Positions 41,848 through 50,465 of a DNA stretch of 64,000 bases are shown one piece after another; positions within the stretch are counted from its first letter, which is position 1; every line of letters starts with the position of its first letter. The stretch spans positions 1,860,001-1,924,000 of the forward strand of contig CBDBHH010000005.1 of NCBI GenBank assembly GCA_965205535.1. Reading direction: 5' to 3'. The notes below the pieces were generated by a model. The model was given only the letters and a program-made list of their open reading frames with translations. It ran no database searches and was not told the origin of the DNA. The position numbers were made by a program, and so were the translations under genes. The stretch is from UBA8079 sp965205535 (GTDB lineage Bacteria > Pseudomonadota > Alphaproteobacteria > UBA6615).

Positions 41848-42756
41848 ATGCGCCTCTATCGATTGATTTTTGTACTCGTACTGGTTGCCGGTGTGGGCGC
41901 CCTTTTTGTGGTGTTCTCGAACGAACCGCTGAACAATGTTTCCAAACCGGAAAGCTCAAGCCAGACCACGCCCGCGGAGGTGACGGCGCGACCCAACGAC
42001 CTGGGTGAAAACCTCGATCCGCCGGAACTCGACCTGAATGAGAAGCTGGGCTCGATCGTTGTTGTCGACTCACTGCTGCCGTCTGCCCAGGGTGCGATAA
42101 CCGATTGGCGTGGTATCGAAGGCTCCGCGGGACATTTTGACCAGCTCGTTCTGGCGGATGGCTCCACCCCCGGTGACGCCGGGATATCGGCCATCGATGT
42201 ATTGATCGCGCGTGGCTGGGCAGGTGATACGGGCCTGGGCATGCGTCTGAATGACGTCTTGCTCGCCCGCTGTGACCGGATCGTCGGTCGTGCCAAGGTC
42301 ACCCTGGATCGCCCCGATGTCGCAAAGGCAGTACATCCCAACCTCGTTCGGTCGGGCTGGGAGGCGCAATTGCTGGCCGGGCATCTGCCATCATGTGGTG
42401 ACGATAATCTGTCGGCCTGGGCGGTCATCCCCGGTAACCCGGCACTGCTTGTTTCCCTGATCGGGCGCCATGCCGCCCGTGTCGATCGCATCGATCCGCC
42501 CGACATCTCGCATGTCTCGGCCCATTCCGAAATCCGACCCGATGCCTATGCTGCCCCCGCGCAGGAAACATTCGAGGTCCTCGCGTCGCGCGCAAATTTG
42601 CGACGATGCGGCAGCACCAAATGCGCGGTGACCGGCCAGATTGATCAGGGCACCCATTCGGGGATTTTGCTCGACAACAACGGTGACTGGTCGCTGATTG
42701 GTTTCGATGACCAACAGGGGTGGTTGTTCAACCGATTGTATCGCCGAATCCGTTGA
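41848..42756 (+). CDS. Membrane-anchored protein with C-terminal SH3-like domain
   Basis: 302 residues from ATG 41848, the start that gives MRLYRLIFVLVLVAGVGALF as signal anchor. A disordered Pro/Ser/Thr linker, a middle domain (WRGIEGSAGHFDQLVLADGS; LARCDRIVGRAKVTLD) and a C-terminal bacterial SH3-like domain (VTGQIDQGTHSGILLDNNGD, then WSLIGFDDQQGWLFNRLYRR). It is expected to face the periplasm and may bind cell-wall or envelope components. Function unknown. Starts a cluster with VanZ and sulfatase-like genes. Confidence 0.65.
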   Translation: MRLYRLIFVLVLVAGVGALFVVFSNEPLNNVSKPESSSQTTPAEVTARPNDLGENLDPPELDLNEKLGSIVVVDSLLPSAQGAITDWRGIEGSAGHFDQLVLADGSTPGDAGISAIDVLIARGWAGDTGLGMRLNDVLLARCDRIVGRAKVTLDRPDVAKAVHPNLVRSGWEAQLLAGHLPSCGDDNLSAWAVIPGNPALLVSLIGRHAARVDRIDPPDISHVSAHSEIRPDAYAAPAQETFEVLASRANLRRCGSTKCAVTGQIDQGTHSGILLDNNGDWSLIGFDDQQGWLFNRLYRRIR

Positions 42757-42814
42757 GGCCGTCATGGCTGGTGATATTCTGCGTCAAAACGGGTAGTTAA
42801 CAACAACCTGTAGA

Positions 42815-43645
42815 ATGGATTCGAGCCGACCCGTGCGCACATTCCTGTTCCATGTTTTTGCGCTTGTCCTCGTCGTCGCCTATGTGAACACGTTCGTGCT
42901 CTGGCGCGAGATCGGCAATATTTCCGGTCGCGGCATTCGCGACAATATGCCGTTCATTGTTGCTGGTTCTCTGGTGTTCGCGATCACCATATTTGTCGCC
43001 GTGAACATGCGGCGCGGGAAAATGTCGGTCGACTGGCGCTGGCTCGTGGCGGCCGCGATCGTGGCGATCGTGGGGCTTGCCTCTACGGACCCGGCATTTC
43101 CGGCCAAGCGAATCCATGTTCCCCAGTATCTGATCCTTGCGATCGTCGTCCATTTTGCCATCCGGGCTCCGGATCGAACGGCGCAGACCCTGTTCTTCGT
43201 GTTCCTCGTGACCGTGGCGTACGGAGTCCATGACGAGTTTCTGCAGGGACTGCATTCGCGGCGCACTTATGGATTACGCGATATGTTCGTGAATTCCTGC
43301 GGCGCCGGCGCGGGCACGCTTCTTGTGCGAGCCCTGACGCATGGCGGCGGTCAGCTTGTGTCGCCGGTCAGGAGGTTGACGGCGCAGCCACAACTTGTCG
43401 CAGCGCTGCTGATGTTAATCTGCGGAGTCGTGATGTTCGCCTGGGCCGGCACGGCCTATCGTGCCGATCTGCTTCCCTACTGGACAGTGTTGCCCGCCCT
43501 GGCCGGGGCACTGGCGATTGCACTTGTCGGCGAACGGCTATCGTCGTCGGGGAATCGATTGGCCGTCCGTGCGCTCACCGCCGTGTGCCTGCTCTATGCC
43601 TTTTACCCGTTGGTGATAAATGTCGCGTTCCTGGATTTCGCCTAG
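42815..43645 (+). CDS. VanZ family membrane protein
   Basis: 276 residues, seven or eight TM helices. The VanZ motif is clear: VPQYLILAIVVHF, then YGVHDEFLQGLHSRRTYGLR and DMFVNSCGAGAGTLL (DE-x-x-Q...R...D...N...G). VanZ proteins are integral membrane proteins of unknown mechanism, linked to envelope and glycopeptide resistance. The last 26 bp overlap the start of the sulfatase-like gene, so the two are likely co-expressed. Confidence 0.85.
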   Translation: MDSSRPVRTFLFHVFALVLVVAYVNTFVLWREIGNISGRGIRDNMPFIVAGSLVFAITIFVAVNMRRGKMSVDWRWLVAAAIVAIVGLASTDPAFPAKRIHVPQYLILAIVVHFAIRAPDRTAQTLFFVFLVTVAYGVHDEFLQGLHSRRTYGLRDMFVNSCGAGAGTLLVRALTHGGGQLVSPVRRLTAQPQLVAALLMLICGVVMFAWAGTAYRADLLPYWTVLPALAGALAIALVGERLSSSGNRLAVRALTAVCLLYAFYPLVINVAFLDFA

Positions 43646-45254
43646 TCTCGCCGCGCTGGTTCTCGCGGTGACCGCCATCCTGGCGGTCCATGATCTGGTG
43701 CGTGAGCGCCCGCTCAACGTGATTTTGCTGACTGTTGAAAGCTGGCGTGAAGACTCTGTATTGCGTGAGCATTTGCCCCATCTTCTGGTTGAGTCCGGGC
43801 CACATGGCGTGCGGTTCACAAACCATCGCGCGGTCTCTGCGTGGACAGCACCGAACGTCATCGCCTTGCTGTCAGGTCTGTCTCCATTTGAGCAGGGGGC
43901 GCATACGCGCGGCGATTCAGTGCCGGCGGAGCTCGACACGGTCACTGAAGAATTTGCGCGCAACGGCTGGCGCGTGACCGGGCTTCAGTCGTTCATGAAT
44001 ATCGATCTGTTCAAGAATCTCGGCCTCGACCTGGAACCGGGGGTCAATATCAAACACTGGCTCTCCAGCCGCGTGCGCAACCGCCAGCCATTTTATCTTT
44101 GGTACCATTATCTCGGCACGCATCTGCCCTATCAGCAGCAATTCAGTGCCACTGACGATCTGGTCAAACTACCAACCGATGGTGACCCGGGTCAGGTTGC
44201 ACGGGTCGAGGCCGTCACGACCCAGCCGGTTGTGCCGGAGGGTTCGGTCGATTTCAGCGACGGTGATCGCCCCTGGGTTGAGTCCGCCTATCTGGGTGGT
44301 GTTCGTGATTTCGACGAATGGTTCGCCGAGTTCTGGCGTTTCTTCAATCGTACGGGCCTGCGCGAATCGACGATCCTGGTGGTCACCGCCGACCATGGCG
44401 AGGAACTTCTCGAACGTGGCAATGTCGGGCATGCCTCGACGACCGGGGCCGCGCATTTGCACGAAGAAATTGTACGGGTGCCTCTATTCGTGTGGCTGCC
44501 ACCCGACCTGCTCGATGTTTCCCGCGGGTCGGTTTTTACCTATCCGACCGACCACAACATGATCGCACCCATGCTCGCGCGGTTGGTAAACGGAGACATC
44601 GCGCCGCGGACAGGGAAAGACGGGGGACCCGCCTGGCTGCCGCCGACGGATCGAATCTGGATGGCGCTTACATCTTTCGCCGGTTTCTCCGAACCCAACC
44701 CGGATGAGGTCACGGCGTTCGTTGCCGCGGCGCAGAAGGACGACGTCAAAGTACAGCTGCGCATCGGCGACGGGCGGATCGTGGGCGTCGAGGCCTGGGA
44801 CTTGAATACGGATCCCGGCGAGCTGACGCCGCTGTCGGATGACGATGTTCGCGTCGCCGCGCTGCGCCGCCAGCTGGAGGAAAAGATCACCGGCATGCGC
44901 GCCCGGACGGTTCGAGAGCCCGTTGAAGACGTCGCAAACGGTCACAATGCGCCGCGGTGGGAGCGGCCGACAGCAGGCGGGCCGATCGGTTATGCCGATA
45001 TTGCAGACGGGGCTGTTCTGACATGGTCGGGCGACGCGGATGCGAAGCATATAGTTGCCTACGAAGCCGGCAGCGGCCTGTTGGCGCTTGATGGTGAAAT
45101 TGAAGTCGAGGGGACGACCTACGATTTCGACCGGATCGGTCAATCATACTGGTCTACCTGGGTGGTGCCATACGGCCAGGCACGGTTCAGGGTGCGCCGC
45201 GCAGACAATGATGCGGGCTGGAGCGAATGGATCGAGCTGGAGTTCGTCCGATGA
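43620..45254 (+). CDS. Sulfatase-like / phosphoethanolamine-transferase-like membrane protein
   Basis: 544 residues from ATG 43620. One N-terminal TM helix, then an alkaline-phosphatase-superfamily domain: N-terminal metal site LNVILLTVESWRED with Glu40 where DTLRAD-type Asp would be, a nucleophile region SAWTAPNVIALLSGL with Thr76 and not the Cys/Ser of formylglycine sulfatases, and VVTADHGEELLERGNVGHAS (Asp-His metal site). Thr nucleophiles occur in phosphoglycerol and phosphoethanolamine transferases, so an envelope transferase or phosphohydrolase role is as likely as sulfatase. A C-terminal beta domain follows. Coupled to VanZ and to the next short gene. Confidence 0.7.
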   Translation: MSRSWISPSLAALVLAVTAILAVHDLVRERPLNVILLTVESWREDSVLREHLPHLLVESGPHGVRFTNHRAVSAWTAPNVIALLSGLSPFEQGAHTRGDSVPAELDTVTEEFARNGWRVTGLQSFMNIDLFKNLGLDLEPGVNIKHWLSSRVRNRQPFYLWYHYLGTHLPYQQQFSATDDLVKLPTDGDPGQVARVEAVTTQPVVPEGSVDFSDGDRPWVESAYLGGVRDFDEWFAEFWRFFNRTGLRESTILVVTADHGEELLERGNVGHASTTGAAHLHEEIVRVPLFVWLPPDLLDVSRGSVFTYPTDHNMIAPMLARLVNGDIAPRTGKDGGPAWLPPTDRIWMALTSFAGFSEPNPDEVTAFVAAAQKDDVKVQLRIGDGRIVGVEAWDLNTDPGELTPLSDDDVRVAALRRQLEEKITGMRARTVREPVEDVANGHNAPRWERPTAGGPIGYADIADGAVLTWSGDADAKHIVAYEAGSGLLALDGEIEVEGTTYDFDRIGQSYWSTWVVPYGQARFRVRRADNDAGWSEWIELEFVR

Positions 45255-45562
45255 CTGAGGATCGCGCACGCCCCCCGATCGTCTACGCGCTTGCCGTCGT
45301 TTTTGTGGTCGCAGTTGGCATCTACGCCGTCGGCGCATCCCGTTCGGCGCTCACCTCGGACAGGCTCGCGGCGCAACAGGATTATGTGCGACTGCACTAC
45401 GAATTGGGCCGGGCCGAAGTTCGCGCGCACGCCTATTGGGAACGTAATCCGGACGTCGGCGCCGATGCGTATTTCGGTGACGGCGGCGCGGAAGGCATCT
45501 TCGGCGCCTGGGTTCACTACGAGCGCCACGGACGTGAAGAAGGACGGCGATGGGGCCCGTAG
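45251..45562 (+). CDS. Short membrane-anchored protein with NPDV/HY-G-EGR repeat
   Basis: 103 residues starting at ATG 45251, overlapping the sulfatase stop by four bases. One N-terminal TM (IVYALAVVFVVAVGIYAVGA), then AYWERNPDVGADAYFGDGGA, then AWVHYERHGREEGRRWGP. The NPDV ... HYxxxGxxEGR pattern occurs as a repeat in secreted adhesins and glycosyltransferase-linked proteins. Function unknown; the overlap suggests it is made together with the sulfatase-like enzyme. Its 3' end also overlaps the O-antigen ligase-like start by 13 bases. Confidence 0.7.
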   Translation: MTEDRARPPIVYALAVVFVVAVGIYAVGASRSALTSDRLAAQQDYVRLHYELGRAEVRAHAYWERNPDVGADAYFGDGGAEGIFGAWVHYERHGREEGRRWGP

Positions 45563-46497
45563 GAAATATTCTCGCATGGGGGCGCGCGCGGCATGGATCT
45601 ATTGGCGCCTGGTTGCTCCTGTCTGGTGCGGCGGTTGGTGCGCTGACGGTCTTCGCCGCGCTCATTCCGGCAGAAATCGGCGTCTGGCCCCGGTTCGAGG
45701 CCGGCGGGATGGCGATGCTTTTATTCGCTGGAGTTTGTGCCGCCGCGTTGGCCGTAATCTGGTTCGATGACCGCGCTCCCGTCGAGGCAGCGATGCGCCA
45801 CCCGCTTGTTCTGGCGGTTTTGCTGGTCGCGCTCACGAGTGCGATATACGCACCGTTTGTTGACTACCCGTGGCTTTCAATCTTCGGCTATCCGCTGATC
45901 GGCGAGGGCGTGCTTCGTTATCTGTCGATGGGGATATTTTTCGCGGCGGCGATCGTTCTCCGCGCCAACCCCCGGCATTTTCGATTGCTGCTCGTTTGTC
46001 TTCTCGTCGGATCGATCGGCGGTACGGCTGCGCTTCTTATTGGCGCGCGGCAGGATTTCGTCAGCCTCGATATTGCCGGCGTATTGGTCGTTTCCGCTTG
46101 GGTTGGTGCCTGGCATCTGATCCCTGCGCGGTGGGGCGTTTGGCGATTCATGATTTGCGTCATCGCAGTCACGCCGATTTTGAGTATTGCAACGAGCAAC
46201 ACGGCGATCATGGCTATCGGCGTGATCGGCCTGCCGTCCGCTGCGCTGATTTACCTGAACCTGAATCGATCCCTTGTCTCCGAGCGGACAACACGGATCA
46301 TCGCGGCATGTGTGCTCGTGGCCATTCCCTTCGCCGCGATGCTGGCGGTTTGGTTCATACCGATGCTGACCGACGCATTGCCGTCAATCACGTCACGCAA
46401 ATACACCTATCAGCTTGTCTTTGCAGCACTATGCGCTGATCCATGCCCATTTGCAGGGACAGGGTATGGGGAAGGTTGGCCACGATCAGCGCCATGA
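45550..46497 (+). CDS. O-antigen ligase/polymerase-like protein, probably truncated
   Basis: 315 residues, about nine TM helices, e.g. GVLRYLSMGIFFAAAIVLRA, LRLLLVCLLVGSIGG-type segments and MLAVWFIPMLTDALPSITSR. This fits the N-terminal part of WaaL/Wzy-like O-antigen ligases, which are usually 400-450 residues and have a large periplasmic loop and a C-terminal helical pair not seen here. After residue about 296 (VFAALCAD) the sequence is antisense to the convergent Bcr/CflA transporter gene (overlap 110 bp), so the authentic C-terminus seems lost. Probably non-functional. Confidence 0.6.
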   Translation: MGPVGNILAWGRARHGSIGAWLLLSGAAVGALTVFAALIPAEIGVWPRFEAGGMAMLLFAGVCAAALAVIWFDDRAPVEAAMRHPLVLAVLLVALTSAIYAPFVDYPWLSIFGYPLIGEGVLRYLSMGIFFAAAIVLRANPRHFRLLLVCLLVGSIGGTAALLIGARQDFVSLDIAGVLVVSAWVGAWHLIPARWGVWRFMICVIAVTPILSIATSNTAIMAIGVIGLPSAALIYLNLNRSLVSERTTRIIAACVLVAIPFAAMLAVWFIPMLTDALPSITSRKYTYQLVFAALCADPCPFAGTGYGEGWPRSAP

Positions 46498-47557
46498 CGA
46501 ATGCCACCCCCATATGCAGGAAGCCCCCCATTGCCGACGCCGCGCCGGCGAAGGAAGGCGGCACGGTGTTGAGGGCCTGGGCATAGCAATTTGCCAGGAC
46601 GAGCCCGGTTCCGAAGTTGGATACGAGGATGGCTGAGACAATCAATGTCGGTGTTGCGTGGCCGGACAGTGCGAGCCCGACCTGCATCAGGCCTCCGAGG
46701 ACACCCAACACGCTTCCCGCGCCGACCACGAGGTCAACCGGCAGATGCCGGACCAATCGCCCGGAGACAAAGCTCCCGGATATGAAAGCGATGGGTATCA
46801 CCATCAGGTAGATGCCGAACAATTTTGGTGTGACGCCAAGCTGGCTGATCAAAACGATCGGCGCCGCCGTCATGAAAATCTGGAAGATTGAGCTCTGGAA
46901 GGAGACGGTCAGGCTGTAGCCCATGAAACCCGCGCGGCGGAGTAAGGCCAGGTAGCCGCGGAAGAGCTGGAGCATATCGATACGCTCACGTGCATGCTCC
47001 GGCAGCGTTTCGCGCAACACCGGAATAGCCACGAGGAGGGACAGGCCGCTTGCCAGAGCGGTGACCAGGAACGTCGCGCGCCAGTTGAAGGTCTCCACCA
47101 GTTCGGCGCCGATCAGCGGCGCGATGGCAGGCCCGACTCCGAGCGAGATGGCCATATAGGACATGGCCTGCGCCGTGGCCTTGCCGTCATTCGTGTCGCG
47201 AACCGTCGCGCGGCCCACGACGATGGAGGCGCACGCACCGGCGGCCTGGAAAAACCGCCCGCCGAGCAGCTGCCAGATATCCGTCGCGAAGGCACAGGCC
47301 AGGCTGGCGAGCATGAACAGCGCGACGCCACCCATGATGACCGGGCGCCGACCGAACCGGTCGGACAACGGCCCGACGATGAGTTGCATGAACGCAAACG
47401 CAATCAGATAGGCCGGGATGATGAGCTGGGTCCGGCCGAGCGTCGTCTCGAGGTCCCGGGCGATATCCGGGACGGCGGGCAGGAATATGGTCAGCGCGAG
47501 CTGGCTCGAGAACATCATCGCGAACAGGACCGCGAGCGAAGATTTGCGCAGCACCAT
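46388..47557 (-). CDS. Bcr/CflA-type drug resistance MFS transporter, 3' end altered
   Basis: 389 residues, twelve-helix major facilitator. Typical start FAMMFSSQLALTIFLPAVPD, motif A GPLSDRFGRRPVIMGGVALF, VVGRATVRDTNDGKATAQAM and LGVGPAIAPLIGAELVETFN (the antiporter motif). Exports small drugs or sugars by proton antiport. After the last TM (LPHTLSLQMGMDQ) the ending RIVLQRQADRCICVT is read from the opposite strand of the O-antigen ligase gene and looks unnatural. Both genes seem to have lost their 3' ends at a fusion near base 46440. Confidence 0.8.
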   Translation of the reverse strand: MVLRKSSLAVLFAMMFSSQLALTIFLPAVPDIARDLETTLGRTQLIIPAYLIAFAFMQLIVGPLSDRFGRRPVIMGGVALFMLASLACAFATDIWQLLGGRFFQAAGACASIVVGRATVRDTNDGKATAQAMSYMAISLGVGPAIAPLIGAELVETFNWRATFLVTALASGLSLLVAIPVLRETLPEHARERIDMLQLFRGYLALLRRAGFMGYSLTVSFQSSIFQIFMTAAPIVLISQLGVTPKLFGIYLMVIPIAFISGSFVSGRLVRHLPVDLVVGAGSVLGVLGGLMQVGLALSGHATPTLIVSAILVSNFGTGLVLANCYAQALNTVPPSFAGAASAMGGFLHMGVAFVMALIVANLPHTLSLQMGMDQRIVLQRQADRCICVT

Positions 47558-47565
47558 GTGCGCGA

Positions 47566-48540
47566 TCAGTAAAGGCCGGCGCGGCGTGCGCGCCCGCGCA
47601 ACAGGGCGAGGACCGTGTCGATTGTTGGCGTCGAGATTCCCGCGATTTCGCCCATTTCCGAAACCACGGTGACCATTGCGTCGATCTCCAGCGGACGGCC
47701 GCGTTCCAGGTCCTGGAGAATCGAGGGTTTGAACTCGCCCAGCTCCGCGCCGCGGTCGATCCGTGCCTCGACACTCGTGCTCATTGGCAAGCCGAGCGCT
47801 TCGCCCACGTCCGACGCTTCCTGCATCATCGCCGCCGCGATCGGCCGCACATCGGCGTCGGCCGCGAGGCCTGCCAGTGTCGCGCCGGTTAGGGCGCAGA
47901 TGGGGCCCATCCCCATATTGCCGATCAGCTTCATCCAGATTTCGCTGTGAATGTCGTCGGTGCTTCGTCCGTCGAGCCCTGCTTCGGACATCGCCTCAGC
48001 CAAGGTGGCTGCGGGTGCGGTCAGCTGACGGCTTGCATCGCCGACAATGAACAGGTCACCCGCGGCGTGATCCACCACCCCCGGTTCGGGGACCGAGGCC
48101 CCGGCGTGCACCACACAACCGAGCAGGCGATCCCGGGTCAGGGTTTCTCCCAATATGCCGTTCGGGTCTGTGGACGGCAGTGATTGCCCTGCCAGAGGCC
48201 CCGTGAGGGCATGGCAAAACCACCAGGGGACACCATTCATCGCCGTGACGATGATGGTGTCCGGCTGGAGGAGGGGTTTCAGGGTCGCAGCAATGCCGGG
48301 CAGGGCTGGCGCCTTGAGGGTCAGGATGACGTAGTCCTGGGGTTCCAGATCGGCGGCATCGGCGGTAGCGACGATATTGACCGTGAATTGCTCGCCGGCC
48401 CACCGCAAGGTGAGGCCGTCTTCCTGAATGGCCTGCAGATGAGCCCCGCGCGCGATGGCCGAGACGTCATGTCCGGCTTTTGCGAGCCGCGCGGCCAGAA
48501 TGCCGCCGATCGCACCGGCACCGACAATGCAGACTTTCAT
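47566..48540 (-). CDS. 2-dehydropantoate 2-reductase family protein
   Basis: 324 residues. N-terminal Rossmann fold MKVCIVGAGAIGGILAARLA, then the C-terminal domain with SEIWMKLIGNMGMGPICALT (Lys and Asn as in ketopantoate reductase) and EMGEIAGISTPTIDTVLALL. Reduces ketopantoate to pantoate with NADPH in the pathway to coenzyme A; many paralogues, however, use other 2-oxo acids. The start is standard. The gene follows the amidase gene (15 bp) and precedes the MFS gene (8 bp), all minus strand. Confidence 0.82.
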   Translation of the reverse strand: MKVCIVGAGAIGGILAARLAKAGHDVSAIARGAHLQAIQEDGLTLRWAGEQFTVNIVATADAADLEPQDYVILTLKAPALPGIAATLKPLLQPDTIIVTAMNGVPWWFCHALTGPLAGQSLPSTDPNGILGETLTRDRLLGCVVHAGASVPEPGVVDHAAGDLFIVGDASRQLTAPAATLAEAMSEAGLDGRSTDDIHSEIWMKLIGNMGMGPICALTGATLAGLAADADVRPIAAAMMQEASDVGEALGLPMSTSVEARIDRGAELGEFKPSILQDLERGRPLEIDAMVTVVSEMGEIAGISTPTIDTVLALLRGRARRAGLY

Positions 48541-48555
48541 CGGCCCGACCCCGAT

Positions 48556-49926
48556 CTAGCGCACGAGCGCATCATCAATCCAGTTGGCCATGGCGAAAAG
48601 CTCGGCATCGGCGTTGTGAAACCCGATCAGTTGCAGGCCGAGCGGCAGTTCGTCTGCCGACAATGCCGGCAACGTGATGGCCGGTGCCCCCATGCACGAC
48701 GCCGGTGAACACATGACCGGATTGCCCAGATTCTCGAGACCCAGCGGGGCGACTTCCGGTGCCGTCAGGCCGATTACCCCGTCGATATCCTGTGCGGTTG
48801 CGAGATATCGCCCGCGGAACGCATCTTTCCAGGCCAGGGCCGAATTATAATCTTCCGGGGTGATGGTGTGGGCGCGTTCCAGCAGGCGTTCGATACGTGC
48901 ATGGAACTGATGTCCCTCGCGTTCATATTCGAAGAATGGCCACCGCATCTCGAATGCCGCGACCTCGGCAATGCACCCGTCGGCATGTGCGAAGTCATCC
49001 TCGATCGCGCGCAGCGTCGGTGAGCTGCTCGGTTCGACGATGTCCACGCCGGCATCCGACAATCTGGAAAGCGCATCCTCAAAAGCTTTACGAACGCTCG
49101 GGCTCGCGATTTTCCACCCGGGTGTGTACATGCGCATCAGGCGTTCTGGCCTGGTCTTCGCGGGCAGTTCCAAAGGCCCGGTGAGACCACGTGAACCCGG
49201 GATCGGGCCTGCCTCTGTTGCGAGTGTTTGCAGGAGCTGCCAGGCATCCTCCAACGCATGCGCGTGCACCCCGACATGTTCTCCCGACGGGGAGAAGGGG
49301 TGGATCGCGTCCTGACGGATGGTGCCGTAGGTGGGTTTGACGCCCACATGGGCGCAGTAGCTTGTCGGCCGCATCACCGAGGACATCAGCTGGGAGCCGA
49401 TCGCCGCCGGCAACATGCCATCTCCGACGGCGGCGGCAGAACCGCTCGATGACGTACCGGGTGTCCGCTCGCGATCATAGGGGTTGGTTGCGGGTGTGAT
49501 GGCGCCGTATGCGAACTCGGTTGTCGCGGTTTTGCCGAGGATGATTGCGCCGGCGCGTTTCAAGGCGGTCGTGACAGGGGAATCGCGATCGGGAATCCAG
49601 CCTTCGTAAATCGGACTGCCAGCCTGGGTGGGGACGCCCGCGGTCTGAATGAGGTCCTTGAGCCCCAGCGGCAGCCCGTCGATCGATGACACCGGTGTGC
49701 CGTCGCGGTAGCGCAACGTGGCGGCGTCTGCCGCCGCGCGCGCGCTGTCGACCGTCACTGTGACGAAGGCACGGACGTCCGCTTCGGCGATGTCGATCCG
49801 ATCGACAAATCTCTCGAGATAGTCGCGAGGGGTTTCCTGGCCCTCGCGAAATGCGCGGGCTGTGTCGCGAAACGACCGGGTGTGACCCGGCCCTGCCGCA
49901 TAGGAGATAGGGCGCGGGGTTGCCAT
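48556..49926 (-). CDS. Amidase-signature family enzyme with altered oxyanion loop
   Basis: 456 residues. Catalytic triad of the amidase signature: Lys90 in GLPLGLKDLI, cis-Ser159 in TPGTSSSGSAAAVGDGMLP, and nucleophile Ser183. The spacing (69 and 24) is exactly that of malonamidase E2. However, the segment before the nucleophile is GSQLMSSVMRPTSY rather than TQTGGSVIRPA, so the two glycines that help form the oxyanion loop are Met and Ser. Hydrolyses an amide or ester; specificity unknown. A functional enzyme cannot be assumed. Co-directional with the ArsC-like gene 7 bp upstream. Confidence 0.82.
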   Translation of the reverse strand: MATPRPISYAAGPGHTRSFRDTARAFREGQETPRDYLERFVDRIDIAEADVRAFVTVTVDSARAAADAATLRYRDGTPVSSIDGLPLGLKDLIQTAGVPTQAGSPIYEGWIPDRDSPVTTALKRAGAIILGKTATTEFAYGAITPATNPYDRERTPGTSSSGSAAAVGDGMLPAAIGSQLMSSVMRPTSYCAHVGVKPTYGTIRQDAIHPFSPSGEHVGVHAHALEDAWQLLQTLATEAGPIPGSRGLTGPLELPAKTRPERLMRMYTPGWKIASPSVRKAFEDALSRLSDAGVDIVEPSSSPTLRAIEDDFAHADGCIAEVAAFEMRWPFFEYEREGHQFHARIERLLERAHTITPEDYNSALAWKDAFRGRYLATAQDIDGVIGLTAPEVAPLGLENLGNPVMCSPASCMGAPAITLPALSADELPLGLQLIGFHNADAELFAMANWIDDALVR

Positions 49927-49933
49927 CGGACGG

Positions 49934-50287
49934 CTAGAGGATCTCCAGCACGGCTTCCGGCGGGCGACCGAGGCGTGCCTTGCTGTTCGTCGTCACGATC
50001 GGTCGCTCCATCAGGATCGGGTGCTCAAGGATCGCTGCGATGATCTCGTCTTCCGTTTTTGACGGATCGGCAAGGTTGAGCTCCTTGTACGGTGCCTCGC
50101 TTGTCCGCAGCAATTCGCGCGCAGATATGCCCAGCAAATCGAGCAACTGGCGCAGTTCGATATCGTCCGGCGGTTCTTTGAGATACTCGATCACGGAAAC
50201 CTCGATCCCCCGCGATTCCAGGAGTTCCAGGGTCGCCCGTGATTTACTGCAACGGGGATTGTGATAGATGTCGACGCTGTCGCTCAT
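49934..50287 (-). CDS. arsC: Arsenate reductase ArsC family protein
   Basis: 117 residues, thioredoxin-fold ArsC of the glutaredoxin-dependent type. Catalytic Cys13 in YHNPRCSKSRATLELLE, then ISARELLRTSEAPYKEL and the anion-binding Arg in HPILMERPIVTTNSKARLGR. Reduces arsenate to arsenite using glutathione/glutaredoxin; relatives such as YffB-like proteins have other roles, but the Cys and Arg support a reductase. First gene of the minus-strand group ArsC-amidase-ketopantoate reductase-MFS. Confidence 0.85.
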   Translation of the reverse strand: MSDSVDIYHNPRCSKSRATLELLESRGIEVSVIEYLKEPPDDIELRQLLDLLGISARELLRTSEAPYKELNLADPSKTEDEIIAAILEHPILMERPIVTTNSKARLGRPPEAVLEIL

Positions 50288-50465
50288 GGCTGTTTCCTTC
50301 CTGCTGCGCTTTGGGAATCAGGCCTCGAAACCGGCCGATTTGCAAACTATGCAATGTGTATTCCGAAAGCTTTTGTTAACCAAACAAACCCTAGTTTAGC
50401 GGTTGTTGGAAGTTTTTACGCGCATCAGTTCACCAGATGCCAGAATCCTGACGCCGGGGAAGCCT

